A DNA stretch of 64,000 nucleotides from Micromonospora haikouensis (GCF_900091595.1 NZ_FMCW01000006.1:62001-126000); one strand, 5' to 3'. Shown: positions 47,562 through 60,984, counted from the first letter of the stretch. Notes: generated from the letters alone by a model not told the origin. A program made the numbers and translations.

Positions 47562-49238
47562 TCAGTAGCGGTCGCCCCGGTATTCGCGGCCTCCGCCGGG
47601 CGGCTGGCCGTAGCCGTCGCGCTCGTCGCCGGGCCCGCCGTCGCCGTGTCGTCCTCCGCGTGGGTCCCGGGGGTCGCGCCCGCGCCGGGGCGGCTCGGCC
47701 CGCCCGCCGTAGACCCCGCCACGGCCCGGCGGGGCCGGCCGGTCCGGCTGCGCCGCCCCGCCGCCCCGGCCGGGGGGAACGCCGCCGGGCTGCCCGCCGC
47801 CGTAGCCGCCGCCGGCGGGCCGCCCTCCGCCGCCGCCGTACACGCCGCCGCCCTGTGGTGGGCGGGCGGCACCCGCCGGGCGGGCCGCGCCGCCGTACAC
47901 GCCGCCGGAGGGCGGGCGCGGTCCGCCGGCGGCAGCCGGGGTCGCGGGGTAGCCGCCACCGCCCGCCGGCGCTCCGCCGTAGACGCCGCCCCGGCCCCGG
48001 CCGCCGCCGGGCGGCGGCTCCTCGACCGGCCGCCCCCGCGCGGGTCCGCCCGGACCGGCGTTGAGCGGGAACTCGTCGCGCTCCGGCAGGTCGGCGTCGC
48101 CCGCCGGGTCGTCGGGCGGCGCGGGACGCCGCCGGGCCCGCAGGATCCCGACGATGCCGGCACCGACCATCAGCGCGCCGATCACGCCGACTGCCGCGAT
48201 GAGGTACGTGATCTCGTCGAGGCTCAGCCCCTCCATCCACGACTTCTCCGCCGCCGGCTTCGCTACGTCGTCCCCGCCGGCGACTGGCTTCGCACCTTCC
48301 GTCGAGGGCGTGTAGCTCAGAATCTCGATCGGCTCGCCCTCCTCCATGGACCCGCCGTCGGACACGGTGACGAAGGACTTCCCGTCCGGGGTGTAGGCGA
48401 TCGCCTCGCCGAACGGGTCAGCCAAGGGGGTAACCCGGGGTTTTCCGGCAGTCAGAGCAGCCAGGACATCACCGTTCGCCACGTCGAACTCGAACGCGTC
48501 TGCGTACGTACGCAGCACCACGCGGGTGCCGTCGGGAGACCGAGCGGCCCCGGTAATCGCGATCCGGCCGAGCGGGCCCATCCGAGTATCGGTGTCAGTC
48601 TTCGGCAGCGAGACCTCGCCGACCCTGGTCATCGGCACGGGGTCGGTGTCGCCGCTGTTGAGCTTGCCCTCCGGGGTGAAGATCTCGGCCTTGCCGCTGG
48701 CCACCTTCGTGATGATCAGCGGCTTGCCGTCGTCGCCAATCAGCAGCGCCTCGGCGTCGTGCGGCTTCTTCTCCGGGTACGACAGCCGGTGCAGCACCGG
48801 CCGGGTCGATCCGTCGGCCGGCATGCTCCACACCGCGACCCGCTCCCGGCGCTGGGTGCTGGTGATGTTGTCGCCGATGTCGCCGATCCAGAGCTTCCCG
48901 CCGTCCGGCGAGAGCGCCAGGTCCTCCGTGTCGAGCGGGCCGTTGCCCGAGTAGCGGACCTCCTTCGTCACCTGGCACTTGGTATCGAGGAAGAACACCC
49001 GCTTGCGGTCCTCGATGGTGGTGCCGTCGTTGATCACGACGTAGCCGCTCTTCGTCGCCACCAGGCCGGAGAGCTCGCGCAGCCGCTCGTCGGTGACGGC
49101 GCAGCGCTTCTTGCCGGGGGTCGGCTCGGGGGCGGCGGCGGCCCCGGGGGCGGGCGCGGCCAGGGCGACTCCGGTGAGCGCCACGGTCGCCCCGAGCAGG
49201 CCGAGGGCAACCGTGACCGAGGAAACAGCGCGGCGCAT
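47562..49238 (-). CDS. Secreted propeller-like membrane protein with Gly/Pro/Tyr-rich tail
   Basis: A 558-aa protein not assigned to a named family. A signal peptide (residues 1-28) precedes an extracellular domain with propeller-like repeats (TEDLALSPDGGKLWIGDIGD, AARSPDGTRVVLRTYADAFE, FGEAIAYTPDGKSFVTVSDG). A transmembrane helix follows near 345-370 (YLIAAVGVIGALMVGAGIVG), then a basic stop. The cytosolic tail of about 185 residues is Gly/Pro/Arg-rich with four GGVYGG copies. It looks like an envelope sensor or scaffold; the role is unknown. Confidence 0.75.
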   Translation of the reverse strand: MRRAVSSVTVALGLLGATVALTGVALAAPAPGAAAAPEPTPGKKRCAVTDERLRELSGLVATKSGYVVINDGTTIEDRKRVFFLDTKCQVTKEVRYSGNGPLDTEDLALSPDGGKLWIGDIGDNITSTQRRERVAVWSMPADGSTRPVLHRLSYPEKKPHDAEALLIGDDGKPLIITKVASGKAEIFTPEGKLNSGDTDPVPMTRVGEVSLPKTDTDTRMGPLGRIAITGAARSPDGTRVVLRTYADAFEFDVANGDVLAALTAGKPRVTPLADPFGEAIAYTPDGKSFVTVSDGGSMEEGEPIEILSYTPSTEGAKPVAGGDDVAKPAAEKSWMEGLSLDEITYLIAAVGVIGALMVGAGIVGILRARRRPAPPDDPAGDADLPERDEFPLNAGPGGPARGRPVEEPPPGGGRGRGGVYGGAPAGGGGYPATPAAAGGPRPPSGGVYGGAARPAGAARPPQGGGVYGGGGGRPAGGGYGGGQPGGVPPGRGGGAAQPDRPAPPGRGGVYGGRAEPPRRGRDPRDPRGGRHGDGGPGDERDGYGQPPGGGREYRGDRY

Positions 49239-49342
49239 GGGGTCAGTGTCGCATGCCCGTGTAAACGCGAGGAGCACGCCGGACCGCCCGTCGCGGTGGT
49301 CCGGTGTGCCCCTCGCTGTCGCATTCGGTGCCGGGCCCGGGT

Positions 49343-50794
49343 TCACCGGGCGGCAGCGGCGACCCGCCCCTCGTCGGTGGCGAACGGCGCCAGTTCGGCG
49401 GCGAGCGCCTCGCTGACCCGTACGTGCAGCATCGTGCCCTCGGGCAGGTGGGCGGAGCTGAGCACCTCGCCCTGCCGGTGCACCCGGGCGACCAGGGCCC
49501 CCCGGTCGTACGGCAGCACGGCCCGGACCTCCACGGCGGGGCTGGGCAGCCGCGTCTCGATGGCCGCCCGCACCTCGTCGATCCCCCGCCCCGAGCGGGC
49601 CGAGGCGAACACGGCGTCGGGCCACAGCCGCTTGAGCCGCAGCAGGGTCTCCTCGTCGGCCGCGTCGGTCTTGTTGACCACCAGCAGCTCGGGGAGCCGG
49701 TCCGCGCCGACCTCGGCCAGCACCTCGCGGACCGCCCGGACCTGCTCCTCCGGGTCAGGGTGGGTGCCGTCGACGACGTGCACCACCAGGTCGGCCTCGG
49801 CGACCTCCTCCAGCGTCGAGCGGAACGCCTCGACAATCTGGTGCGGCAGGTGCCGGACGAAGCCGACGGTGTCGGACAGGGTGTAGATCCGCCCGTCGGG
49901 GGCGGTGGCCTTGCGGGTGGTCGGGTCCAGGGTGGCGAACAGGGCGTTCTCCACCAGCACGCCGGCACCGGTCAGCCGGTTGAGCAGGCTGGACTTGCCG
50001 GCGTTGGTGTAGCCGGCGATGGCCACGGCGGGCACCGCGTTGCGGGACCGGCGGGCGCGCTTGGTCTGGCGTACCGTCCGCATGGCCTTGATCTCGCGGC
50101 GCAGCCGGGAGATGCGGTGCCGGATGCGCCGTCGGTCGGTCTCCAGCTTGGTCTCACCGGGGCCGCGGACGCCCACGCCGCCGCCCGCGCCGCCGCCGCG
50201 GCCGGAGCCACCGGTCTGCCGGGACAGCGTCTCGCCCCAGCCGCGCAGCCGGGGCAGCAGGTATTCGAGCTGGGCCAGCTCGACCTGCGCCCGACCCTCC
50301 TTGCTCTTGGCGTGCTGGGCGAAGATGTCGAGGATCAGGGCGGTGCGGTCGACCACCTTGACCTTGGTGCGCTGCTCCAGGTTGCGCAGCTGGGACGGCG
50401 ACAGCTCGCCGTCGCAGATCACCGTGTCGGCGCCGCTGGCGAGCACCACCGCGCCGAGGTCGTCGACCTTGCCCCGGCCGATGTAGGTAGCGGGGTCGGG
50501 GCGGCTGCGGCGCTGGATGAGCCCTTCGAGGACCTGCGAGCCGGCCGTCTCGGCGAGCAGCGCCAGCTCGGTGAGGGAGTTCTCGGCGTCGGTCTGCGTG
50601 CCCTCGGTCCAGACCCCGACGAGGACGACCCGCTCCAGCCGGAGCTGGCGGTATTCGACCTCGGTGATGTCGGTGAGCTCGGTGGAGAGGCCAGGGACCC
50701 GCCGCAGCGCCTGCCGCTCCGACAGCTCGAACTCCCCGGTGGTCGCCTCGAGCTCGTCGTCCGTGAAGGGTACGTAGGTCTCCTGGTCGCGCAA
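49343..50794 (-). CDS. hflX: GTPase HflX
   Basis: A 483-aa ribosome-associated GTPase that splits stalled 70S ribosomes under stress. The N-terminal HflX domain has DPATYIGRGKV and VICDGELSPSQLRNLE. A glycine-rich linker follows (GGSGRGGGAGGG), then the G domain with GYTNAGKSS (G1), DTVGF (G3) and NKTD (G4). TTG at 50794 is chosen because AGGAGG lies 6 bases before it and no ATG or GTG fits. It matches Rv2725c in position next to dapF and miaA. Confidence 0.95.
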   Translation of the reverse strand: MRDQETYVPFTDDELEATTGEFELSERQALRRVPGLSTELTDITEVEYRQLRLERVVLVGVWTEGTQTDAENSLTELALLAETAGSQVLEGLIQRRSRPDPATYIGRGKVDDLGAVVLASGADTVICDGELSPSQLRNLEQRTKVKVVDRTALILDIFAQHAKSKEGRAQVELAQLEYLLPRLRGWGETLSRQTGGSGRGGGAGGGVGVRGPGETKLETDRRRIRHRISRLRREIKAMRTVRQTKRARRSRNAVPAVAIAGYTNAGKSSLLNRLTGAGVLVENALFATLDPTTRKATAPDGRIYTLSDTVGFVRHLPHQIVEAFRSTLEEVAEADLVVHVVDGTHPDPEEQVRAVREVLAEVGADRLPELLVVNKTDAADEETLLRLKRLWPDAVFASARSGRGIDEVRAAIETRLPSPAVEVRAVLPYDRGALVARVHRQGEVLSSAHLPEGTMLHVRVSEALAAELAPFATDEGRVAAAAR

Positions 50795-50999
50795 GCCGCG
50801 CCTCCTGTCCGTTATGTGCCGTGGCGACGGATTCTGTCGCGTACGACCAATCCTGACACGTGTCAACGCCGGACGCACCGCTATATGCCCGTCGTGTGGA
50901 CCACCGAACGTGGGGGTGAGTGCTCCGCGATCCGGGCGGGCGAGTAGAAATGCGGGCGAGGTACGACCGACCCCGATCAGCGTTGACGGAGGGAATCCT

Positions 51000-52475
<1,476 letters not shown>

Positions 52476-52503
52476 CCCACCCCGCGTCCCCCCGGGTTCG
52501 CTT

Positions 52504-52565
52504 CGGTGATCAAGAGGTTTGCGTCATCGTCGAGATCGACCCTGACGCTTTTCTCTTGATCACCG
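52504..52565. repeat. GGTGATCAAGAG palindromic repeat, copy 2
   Basis: Arms start CGGTGATCAAGAG and end GCGTCA, as in the copy at 27797-27856. A 4-base mismatch in the stem replaces the fully paired TTTG section, and the 16-base loop has a different sequence. It lies between the malic enzyme gene and the convergent dapF. Confidence 0.85.
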
Positions 52566-52596
52566 TCCCGAGCCCGGCCCGGGCGGGGGCGGGAGG

Positions 52597-53442
52597 TCAG
52601 TGGGGCAGGGCCGTCGGGGTGACCGTGCCGGTGGCGATCAGGAGGGCCGGGCCCGCGAGCCAGCAGGAGTCGTCGGTCACCGTGACCGTCAGGCGACCGC
52701 CGGGCACGTCGACCGTCATCGTGCCCGTGTCCCGGCCGGCGTCGCGTAGGGCGACCGCGGCGACCGCGCAGGCGCCCGTGCCGCAGGACAGCGTCTCGGC
52801 GGAGCCCCGCTCGTGGACCCGCATCAGCACGTGCCCGTCGGTGCCGTCGACCGGGTCGCCGGGGACGGTGAACTCGACGTTCACCCCGGCCGGGAAGAGC
52901 GCCGGGTCGAAGGCGGGGGCCCGGGTGAGGTCGAGCGCGCCCAGCTCCAGCCCGGCCGGCAGGGCGCAGACCAGGTGCGGGTTGCCGACGTCCACGGCGG
53001 TGCCGGTGAGGGTCAGCCCGCCCAGGGCGGCGGTCGACGTGTCGTACAGCCGGGGGCGGCGCATCTCCACGGCGATGTCGTCGCCCTCGACGCGGGCCCG
53101 CACCAGGCCGGCCCGGGTGAGCACCGGCACGGTGCCGTCGACGGGCGCGGCCAGCCCCTGCTCCAGCAGGTAGCGGACGAAGACCCGCGCGCCGTTGCCG
53201 CACATCTCGGCGAACGAGCCGTCGGCGTTCCAGTAGTCCATGAACCACTCGGCCTCGTCGGCCCGGCCCGTCCCCTCGGGGTGCTTGGCGGCCCGCACCA
53301 CCCGCAGGACGCCGTCCGCGCCGAGGCCCCGCCGCCGGTCGCACAGCGCCGCTACCAGGCCCGGGGTCAGGTCGAGCGCGCCGTCCGGGTCGGGGAGGAT
53401 GACGAAGTCGTTGCCGGTGCCGTGTCCCTTGGTGAACTCCAC
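52597..53442 (-). CDS. dapF: Diaminopimelate epimerase
   Basis: Interconverts LL- and meso-diaminopimelate for lysine and peptidoglycan; 281 aa. The two catalytic cysteines are Cys81 in EMCGNGARV and Cys220 in SCGTGACA. GTG 53442 (VEFTKGHGTGNDF) matches the family N-terminus; an in-frame TTG at 53460 is possible. miaA ends 7 bp upstream, so miaA-dapF form part of one operon as in mycobacteria. Confidence 0.96.
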   Translation of the reverse strand: MEFTKGHGTGNDFVILPDPDGALDLTPGLVAALCDRRRGLGADGVLRVVRAAKHPEGTGRADEAEWFMDYWNADGSFAEMCGNGARVFVRYLLEQGLAAPVDGTVPVLTRAGLVRARVEGDDIAVEMRRPRLYDTSTAALGGLTLTGTAVDVGNPHLVCALPAGLELGALDLTRAPAFDPALFPAGVNVEFTVPGDPVDGTDGHVLMRVHERGSAETLSCGTGACAVAAVALRDAGRDTGTMTVDVPGGRLTVTVTDDSCWLAGPALLIATGTVTPTALPH

Positions 53443-53449
53443 GCCCCCA

Positions 53450-54388
53450 TCATCGCGCAACCGCGCCGACGAGACTCAGGGCCGCCTCGGCCAGCCCCGG
53501 GTCGGCGGAGTCCAGCCAGTGGATCCGCGGGTCGCGCCGGAACCAGGAGCGCTGCCGGCGGACGAACCGCCGGGTGGCCCGGATCGTCTCGTCGTGCGCC
53601 TCGGCCTCGGTCAGCTCGCCGGCGAGGAAGCGCAGCACCTGCTGGTAGCCGAGTGCCCGGCTGGCCGTGCGGCCCTCGGGCAGCCCCTGGTCGAGCAGGC
53701 CCCGGACCTCGGCGACCAGGCCGTCGGCCCACATCCGGTCCACCCGCAGCGCGATCCGCTCGTCGAGGGCTGCGGTGTCCAGGTCGACGCCGAGCTGCAC
53801 CGACGGGTAGTACGGGGTGGGTTCGGGCAGCGCCGCCGTGAACGGGGCACCGGTCAGCTCGATGACCTCCAGGGCCCGGACGATCCGCCGGCCGTTGCCG
53901 GGCAGGATGCCCTCGGCCGCCGCCGGGTCCGCCGCGCGCAGCCGGGCGTGCAGGGGGGCGGGGCCGGCGGCCGCCAGTTCCGCCTCCAGCCGGGCGCGCA
54001 GCGCCGGGTCGGTGCCGGGGAACTCGAACCGTTCCAGCACCGCCCGCACGTACAGCCCGGAGCCGCCGACCAGCAGCGGCACCCGGCCCCGGGCCAGGAT
54101 GTCGTCGACCGCCGCGCGGGCCAGCCGCTGGTATTCCGCGACGCTGGCCGGCTCGGTCACCGGCCAGATGTCGAGCAGGTGGTGCGGCACCCCGTCCCGC
54201 TCGGCCGGGGTGAGCTTCGCCGTGCCGATGTCCATGCCCCGGTAGAGCTGCATCGAGTCGGCGTTGACCACCTCGCCGCCGAGGGCGTGGGCGAGGGCGA
54301 TGCTCAGCGCCGACTTCCCGGCGGCGGTCGGCCCGACGACGGCGACGACGGTGCCGCGCCCGGCACGCCCGTCGCTGCCCGCGGTCAC
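53450..54388 (-). CDS. miaA: tRNA dimethylallyltransferase
   Basis: Adds the dimethylallyl group to A37 of tRNAs reading UNN codons; 312 aa. VVGPTAAGKSALS is the P-loop, VNADSMQLYRGMDIGTAK the conserved block after it, and VGGSGLYVRA the substrate channel. MiaB, encoded at 59433-60932, would then add the methylthio group. GTG 54388 overlaps the stop of the upstream gene by 4 bp. Confidence 0.96.
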   Translation of the reverse strand: MTAGSDGRAGRGTVVAVVGPTAAGKSALSIALAHALGGEVVNADSMQLYRGMDIGTAKLTPAERDGVPHHLLDIWPVTEPASVAEYQRLARAAVDDILARGRVPLLVGGSGLYVRAVLERFEFPGTDPALRARLEAELAAAGPAPLHARLRAADPAAAEGILPGNGRRIVRALEVIELTGAPFTAALPEPTPYYPSVQLGVDLDTAALDERIALRVDRMWADGLVAEVRGLLDQGLPEGRTASRALGYQQVLRFLAGELTEAEAHDETIRATRRFVRRQRSWFRRDPRIHWLDSADPGLAEAALSLVGAVAR

Positions 54389-55158
54389 GCCGGCTCCCAG
54401 GTGGCCACGAAGTAGGCGACGCCGTAGGGCGCGTCGTGGTAGGTCAGGTCGCCCCGCCAGTCGCCGCCCGCCGCCCGGGCCGCGTCGGCCAGCACCTGCC
54501 AGGGCGCGTGCCCGGCGACCTTCAGCCGCGCCGACACCGCCGGGTCGAGGCCGAGCAGCGCCTCGGCGTCCGCGCCGGCCAGGGCCTGGGCCACCCCCTC
54601 GTCGTACGTTCCCGCGAGCGGGTCGGCGTAGCCGGGGGCCTTCGTGCCGTGGCACGCCGAGCCGTCCCCGAGCACCAGCAGCGCCACCCGGGTGCGGTGC
54701 CGGTGCACCTGCCCGGCCAGCGCGGCCAGCTCGGCGGGGGTGGCCTCGGCGGCCACCTGGGCGGCGTCGACCGGCACCCCGACCCGGTGCCGGGCGAGCA
54801 GCCACGCGCCCACGGCGAGGCTCAGCGGGAGTGTGGGGGCGTCCGCCGTCGCCGGGGCGTCACCGGCGACCGGGACGGCGCGCGCCGGCAGCGGGCTATC
54901 GTAGTGGAGCTCCGCCGGGAGGGGGACGGACAGGTCCGCTCCCCAGGGGCGGAAGGAGCCGACGGCCGGCGGCGCGATCCACCCGGTGGCCGGCCCCGTG
55001 CCCAGCAGCACCAGCCCGTCGGGGGCGCAGGCGAGCAGCCGGGCCACGGCGGCGTCGGCGGCGCGGCGGAGTTCGTCCAGCTCAGCGGCGGCGGCGCCGG
55101 CCAGCTCGGGCACGATCAGGGGCGGGTGGGGGCAGACGGCGGCGGCGACCAGAGGCAC
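54385..55158 (-). CDS. Class III extradiol dioxygenase-fold protein (MEMO-like)
   Basis: A 257-aa protein. The N-terminal VAAAVCPHPPLIVPEL with its conserved histidine and the later VLGDGSACHGTKAPG fit the LigB-like fold. Actinobacterial members sit beside miaA/dapF (Rv2728c position) and have no demonstrated dioxygenase activity. GTG 55158 gives the expected N-terminus; a GTG at 55236 would add 26 unrelated residues. It is coupled to miaA. Confidence 0.85.
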   Translation of the reverse strand: MPLVAAAVCPHPPLIVPELAGAAAAELDELRRAADAAVARLLACAPDGLVLLGTGPATGWIAPPAVGSFRPWGADLSVPLPAELHYDSPLPARAVPVAGDAPATADAPTLPLSLAVGAWLLARHRVGVPVDAAQVAAEATPAELAALAGQVHRHRTRVALLVLGDGSACHGTKAPGYADPLAGTYDEGVAQALAGADAEALLGLDPAVSARLKVAGHAPWQVLADAARAAGGDWRGDLTYHDAPYGVAYFVATWEPA

Positions 55159-55361
55159 CCGTTCACCGTAGCGGGACCCGCCGGTGCGTCCCCGCGCCGA
55201 TCCGGTCATCGGGGGGCTAGGACACCGTATGGTCACGGTCGACGACAGGCGCTCGACGCGGACGGGGGCGGACCTGTGACAATGCCGGGAGTAACTTTGC
55301 TGCGCCGTGGCGGCGCTCGCGGGCCCTCGCCCGTCGACGCCGGGAGAACGAGGATGGGCAC

Positions 55362-56570
55362 ATGAGCGACTGGACGGCCTTCGGACGGGTGGACGCGGAC
55401 GGCACCGTGTACGTCAAGACCGCCGAGGGCGAGCGAGTGGTCGGATCCTGGCAGGCGGGCGCTCCGGAGGAGGGACTGGCCCACTTCGCCCGCCGCTTCG
55501 CGGACCTGGTCACCGAAGTGGACCTGACCGAGGCACGGCTCAACTCGGGCGCGGCGGACGCCGGACACTCGTTGACCACGATCCGCCGGATCCGCGCCTC
55601 CCTGGCCGAGGCGCACGTCGTCGGCGACATCGACGCCCTGGCCGCGCGGCTGGACAAGCTCGCCGCGGTCGCCGAGGAGAAGGCGGGCGAGGCGCGCGCC
55701 GCGCGGGAGGCCGCGCGGGGCGAGGCCCTGGCGCGCAAGACCGCCCTCGTGGAGGAGGCGGAGAAGCTGGCCGCCGAGTCGACCGGCTGGAAGACCGCCG
55801 GGGACCGGCTCAAGGAGATCCTCGACGAGTGGAAGACCATCCGGGGTGTCGACAAGAAGGTCGACGGCGAGCTGTGGAAGCGGTTCGCCGCCGCCCGGGA
55901 CGGTTTCACCCGCCGCCGGGGCGCGCACTTCGCCTCCCTGGACTCGCAGCGCAAGCAGGCGCAGCAGGTCAAGGAGGACCTGGTCGCCGAGGCGGAGAAG
56001 CTGCGGGAATCGACCGACTGGGCGGCCACCGCCAACCAGCTCAAGGACCTGATGAACCAGTGGAAGGCCGCCCCGCGCGCCGCCAAGGAGGCCGAGCAGA
56101 AGCTCTGGGAACGGTTCCGGGCGGCCCAGGACGCGTTCTTCACCCGGCGCAGCGAGGTGTTCTCGGCGCGGGACAACGAGCAGCGGGCCAACCTGGAGCG
56201 CAAGCAGGCGCTGCTCGCCGAGGCGGAGGCGCTCGACGTCGACGCCGACCCGAAGGGCGCCCAGGCCAAGCTGCGCGAGATCCAGGCGCAGTGGCACGAG
56301 GCCGGCCGGGTGCCGCGGGAGGCCGCGGCCGGGCTGGAGCGGCGGCTGCGGGTGATCGACGACAAGGTCCGCGAGGTGATGGACTCGGCGTGGCGTCGGA
56401 CCACCAAGGAGGACAACCCGCTGCTGGCCCAGATGCGTTCGCAGGTCGCCGAGGCCGAGGAGCGGCTGGCCCGGGCCCAGGCCGCCGGGGACAACCGGCG
56501 GATCAAGGAGGCCGAGCAGGCGCTCGCGTCGAAGCGGCAGTTCCTCCAGCTCGCGGAGCAGGCCGGCTGA
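55362..56570 (+). CDS. DUF349 domain-containing protein
   Basis: A 402-aa, strongly helical, charged protein. Three to four DUF349 repeats of about 70 residues each have a tryptophan motif (LDEWKTIRGVDKKVDGELWK, MNQWKAAPRAAKEAEQKLWE, IQAQWHEAGRVPREAAAGLE) and predict long coiled coils. The N-terminus (SDWTAFGRVDADGTVYVKT) is a separate small domain. The family is conserved (Rv2731-like position) without an established function. Confidence 0.9.
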   Translation: MSDWTAFGRVDADGTVYVKTAEGERVVGSWQAGAPEEGLAHFARRFADLVTEVDLTEARLNSGAADAGHSLTTIRRIRASLAEAHVVGDIDALAARLDKLAAVAEEKAGEARAAREAARGEALARKTALVEEAEKLAAESTGWKTAGDRLKEILDEWKTIRGVDKKVDGELWKRFAAARDGFTRRRGAHFASLDSQRKQAQQVKEDLVAEAEKLRESTDWAATANQLKDLMNQWKAAPRAAKEAEQKLWERFRAAQDAFFTRRSEVFSARDNEQRANLERKQALLAEAEALDVDADPKGAQAKLREIQAQWHEAGRVPREAAAGLERRLRVIDDKVREVMDSAWRRTTKEDNPLLAQMRSQVAEAEERLARAQAAGDNRRIKEAEQALASKRQFLQLAEQAG

Positions 56571-56580
56571 GCTGACCGTC

Positions 56581-56621
56581 CCGGAAGCCCCCGGTCCCCA
56601 TGCGGGGCCGGGGGCTTCCGG
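56581..56621 (+). terminator. Terminator after the DUF349 gene
   Basis: CCGGAAGCCCCCGG pairs with CCGGGGGCTTCCGG, with an inner CCCC/GGGG stem around ATGC. It starts 10 bp after the stop. Confidence 0.75.
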
Positions 56622-56645
56622 CTGTCCGGGGCGAGTCCCCCGCGG

Positions 56646-56674
56646 TTGACGCATCCAGGTGAGCTGATGACAAT
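56646..56674 (+). promoter_or_regulatory. Candidate sigma-70-type promoter of the endoglucanase gene
   Basis: TTGACG, a 17-base spacer and GACAAT fit a SigA promoter. It would give a leader of about 275 bases before the GH5 start. Confidence 0.45.
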
Positions 56675-58631
<1,957 letters not shown>

Positions 58632-58695
58632 GCCCGCGCGTCACCGCATGACGGCGGCCGGCACCCGACACGGGGCCGGCCGCTGATCTTTGCGC

Positions 58696-59383
58696 AGGTC
58701 GGGATGGTCGCGCCGCGACCACCACGGTCACCAGCGCCTCCGGCTGCGGCTTCAACATCAGCGGCGACCGCAACGTGATCATCCGCAACATCACGTTCAG
58801 GAGCTGGAACGACGACGCGAGCAACGTGCAGGAGTCGGCGACCAACGTCTGGGTCGACCACAACACCCTCACCAGTGGCTACGACGGCGCGGTCGACATC
58901 AAGCGCGGCTCGGACTTCATCACCGTGTCGTGGAACCGGGTCTACAACCACGACAAGTCGATGCTGCTCGGGCACAGCGACGACAACGCCAGTCAGGACA
59001 CCGGCCACCTGCGGGTGACCTACCACCACAACTGGTTCGACGCGAGCACCCAGCGCCGCCCCCGGGTCCGCTTCGGCAACCCGGTGCACGTCTACAACAA
59101 CTACTACTACCGCAACAGCGGCTACGGCGTGGCCTCCACCATGAGCGCCGGCGTGCTCGTCGAGGGCAACTACTTCGAGAGCGTCAGCGACCCGTTCCAC
59201 CTCGGCGAGGGCAGCTCCGGGCCCGGCACCCTGGTCGCCCGCAACAACTACTTCGTCAGCTCCGGCAGCGGCCAGACCGGCGGCAGCGTGCAGAGCATCC
59301 CGTACTCGTACACCCTCGACAGCGCGAGCAGCGTCAAGTCGATCGTGACGGGCGGCGCGGGCGCGGGCCGGATCTCGGTCTGA
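58696..59383 (+). pseudogene. 5'-truncated family 1 pectate lyase
   Basis: The frame encodes the central and C-terminal parts of a PL1 pectate lyase. It has VIIRNITFRSWNDDA, VWVDHNTL, the Ca2+-site DGAVDIKRGSDFITVSWN, YHHNWFDAS, the catalytic-Arg motif RRPRVRFG and VHVYNNYYYRN. The signal peptide and first part of the beta-helix are missing. The frame runs back to about 58690 with no plausible start, 60 bp after the endoglucanase stop. A GTG at 58775 could start a protein, but it would be neither secreted nor complete. Confidence 0.8.
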
Positions 59384-59398
59384 CCCGGCGCAACCTGG

Positions 59399-59427
59399 TC
59401 GGGGCCCGCCGGTGCGGCGGGCCCCGA
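59399..59427. terminator. Bidirectional terminator
   Basis: Perfect 13-bp arms (TCGGGGCCCGCCG) with a GTG loop lie between the pectate lyase remnant and the convergent miaB. Confidence 0.75.
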
Positions 59428-59432
59428 TCGCG

Positions 59433-60932
59433 TCAGTGCGCCGCGCAGCCGGTCGTCTGCGCGGGCGCCGCGGCCGGCGCGCCGACCGTGGGCAGCCCGA
59501 GCAACACCCCGGGGGTACGCGGGGCGCGGCCGGCCTCGGCGGCGTCGCCGGCCCGGGTGCGCCGGTGCGCCAGCGGCTCCCCGTCGGCGTTGAGGTGGTG
59601 CGGGGCGGCGTAGGTGACCGTGGTGTGCACGATGTCGCCGGGGCGGATCTGGCCGGCGAGCGACCCCACGTCGAAGTGGACGAGGCGGCCGTCGCGGGCC
59701 CGGCCCGACATCCGGCCCGTGCGCTCGTCCTTGCGGCCCTCGCCGACGGCGACCAGCACCTCGACCTGCTGCCCCACCAGCTTGCGGTTCTCCGCCCAGG
59801 TGATCTCCTCCACCGTCGCGATCAGCCGCTCGTAGCGCTCCTGCACCACCTGCTTGGGCAACTGGTCGGGCATGGTGGCGGCCGGCGTGCCGGGGCGCTT
59901 CGAATACTGGAACGTGAACGCCGAGGAGAAGCGGGCCTCGCGGACCACGTCCAGGGTGCGCCGGAAGTCGGCCTCGGTCTCGCCGGGGAAGCCGACGATG
60001 ATGTCGGTGGTGATCGCCGCGTCGGGCATCGCCGCCCGGACCCGCTCGATGATCCCCAGGTATTTCTCCGAGCGGTAGGACCGGCGCATCGCCTTCAACA
60101 CGTCGTCGGAGCCGGACTGCAGCGGCATGTGCAGCGAGTGGCAGACGTTCGGGGTCTCGGCCATCGCGGCGATCACGTCGTCGGTGAAGTCCTTCGGGTG
60201 CGGGCTGGTGAACCGCACCCGCTCCAGCCCGTCGATCTCGCCGCAGGCCCGCAGCAGCTTGCCGAAGGCGAGCCGGTCGCCGAACTCGACGCCGTAGGAG
60301 TTGACGTTCTGCCCGAGCAGGGTCACCTCCAGCACGCCCGAGTCGACCAGGGCGCGGACCTCGGCGAGGACGTCGCCGGGGCGGCGGTCCTTCTCCTTGC
60401 CGCGCAGGGACGGCACGATGCAGAACGTGCAGGTGTTGTTGCAGCCCACCGAGATCGACACCCAGCCCGCGTACGTCGACTCGCGCCGCGTCGGCAGCGT
60501 CGAGGGGAAGACGTCGAGCGACTCCAGGATCTCCACCTCGGCGGCGGCGTTGTGCCGGGCCCGCTCCAGCAGCGCCGGCAGCGAGCCGATGTTGTGCGTG
60601 CCGAACACCACGTCCACCCAGGGGGCCTTGCGGACGATGTCGCCGCGGTCCTTCTGGGCGAGGCAGCCGCCGACGGCGATCTGCATCCCGGGGTGCTTGT
60701 CCTTCACGGGGCGCAGGTGACCCAGGTTGCCGTAGAGCCGGTTGTCGGCGTTCTCCCGGACGGCGCAGGTGTTGAACACCACCACGTCGGGGTTACCGTC
60801 GGCATCGGCGGCGCGCACGTAGCCGGCCTGTTCCAGCAGGCCGGAGATGCGCTCGGAGTCGTGCACGTTCATCTGGCAGCCGTACGTGCGCACCTGGTAG
60901 GTGCGGGGGCTGCCCGCGGCTGCGGTAGTCAT
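59433..60932 (-). CDS. miaB: tRNA-2-methylthio-N6-dimethylallyladenosine synthase
   Basis: A radical-SAM methylthiotransferase acting on i6A37 of tRNA, the step after MiaA; 499 aa. Three N-terminal cysteines ([23 protein letters not shown]) bind the auxiliary cluster. CNNTCTFC is the radical-SAM CX3CX2C motif. A TRAM domain lies near residues 375-445. The last 50 residues are an Ala/Pro-rich extension. ATG 60932 gives the normal N-terminus. Confidence 0.96.
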   Translation of the reverse strand: MTTAAAGSPRTYQVRTYGCQMNVHDSERISGLLEQAGYVRAADADGNPDVVVFNTCAVRENADNRLYGNLGHLRPVKDKHPGMQIAVGGCLAQKDRGDIVRKAPWVDVVFGTHNIGSLPALLERARHNAAAEVEILESLDVFPSTLPTRRESTYAGWVSISVGCNNTCTFCIVPSLRGKEKDRRPGDVLAEVRALVDSGVLEVTLLGQNVNSYGVEFGDRLAFGKLLRACGEIDGLERVRFTSPHPKDFTDDVIAAMAETPNVCHSLHMPLQSGSDDVLKAMRRSYRSEKYLGIIERVRAAMPDAAITTDIIVGFPGETEADFRRTLDVVREARFSSAFTFQYSKRPGTPAATMPDQLPKQVVQERYERLIATVEEITWAENRKLVGQQVEVLVAVGEGRKDERTGRMSGRARDGRLVHFDVGSLAGQIRPGDIVHTTVTYAAPHHLNADGEPLAHRRTRAGDAAEAGRAPRTPGVLLGLPTVGAPAAAPAQTTGCAAH

Positions 60933-60984
60933 GACCCGCACAGCGTATCCGCACGAGCCGACAGAACCCGAACGAGGAGGAGCC

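Noticed and set aside
58775..59383. Annotating the pectate lyase as an intact 202-aa gene
   Set aside because: It lacks a signal peptide and the start of the beta-helix; PL1 enzymes are secreted and longer.
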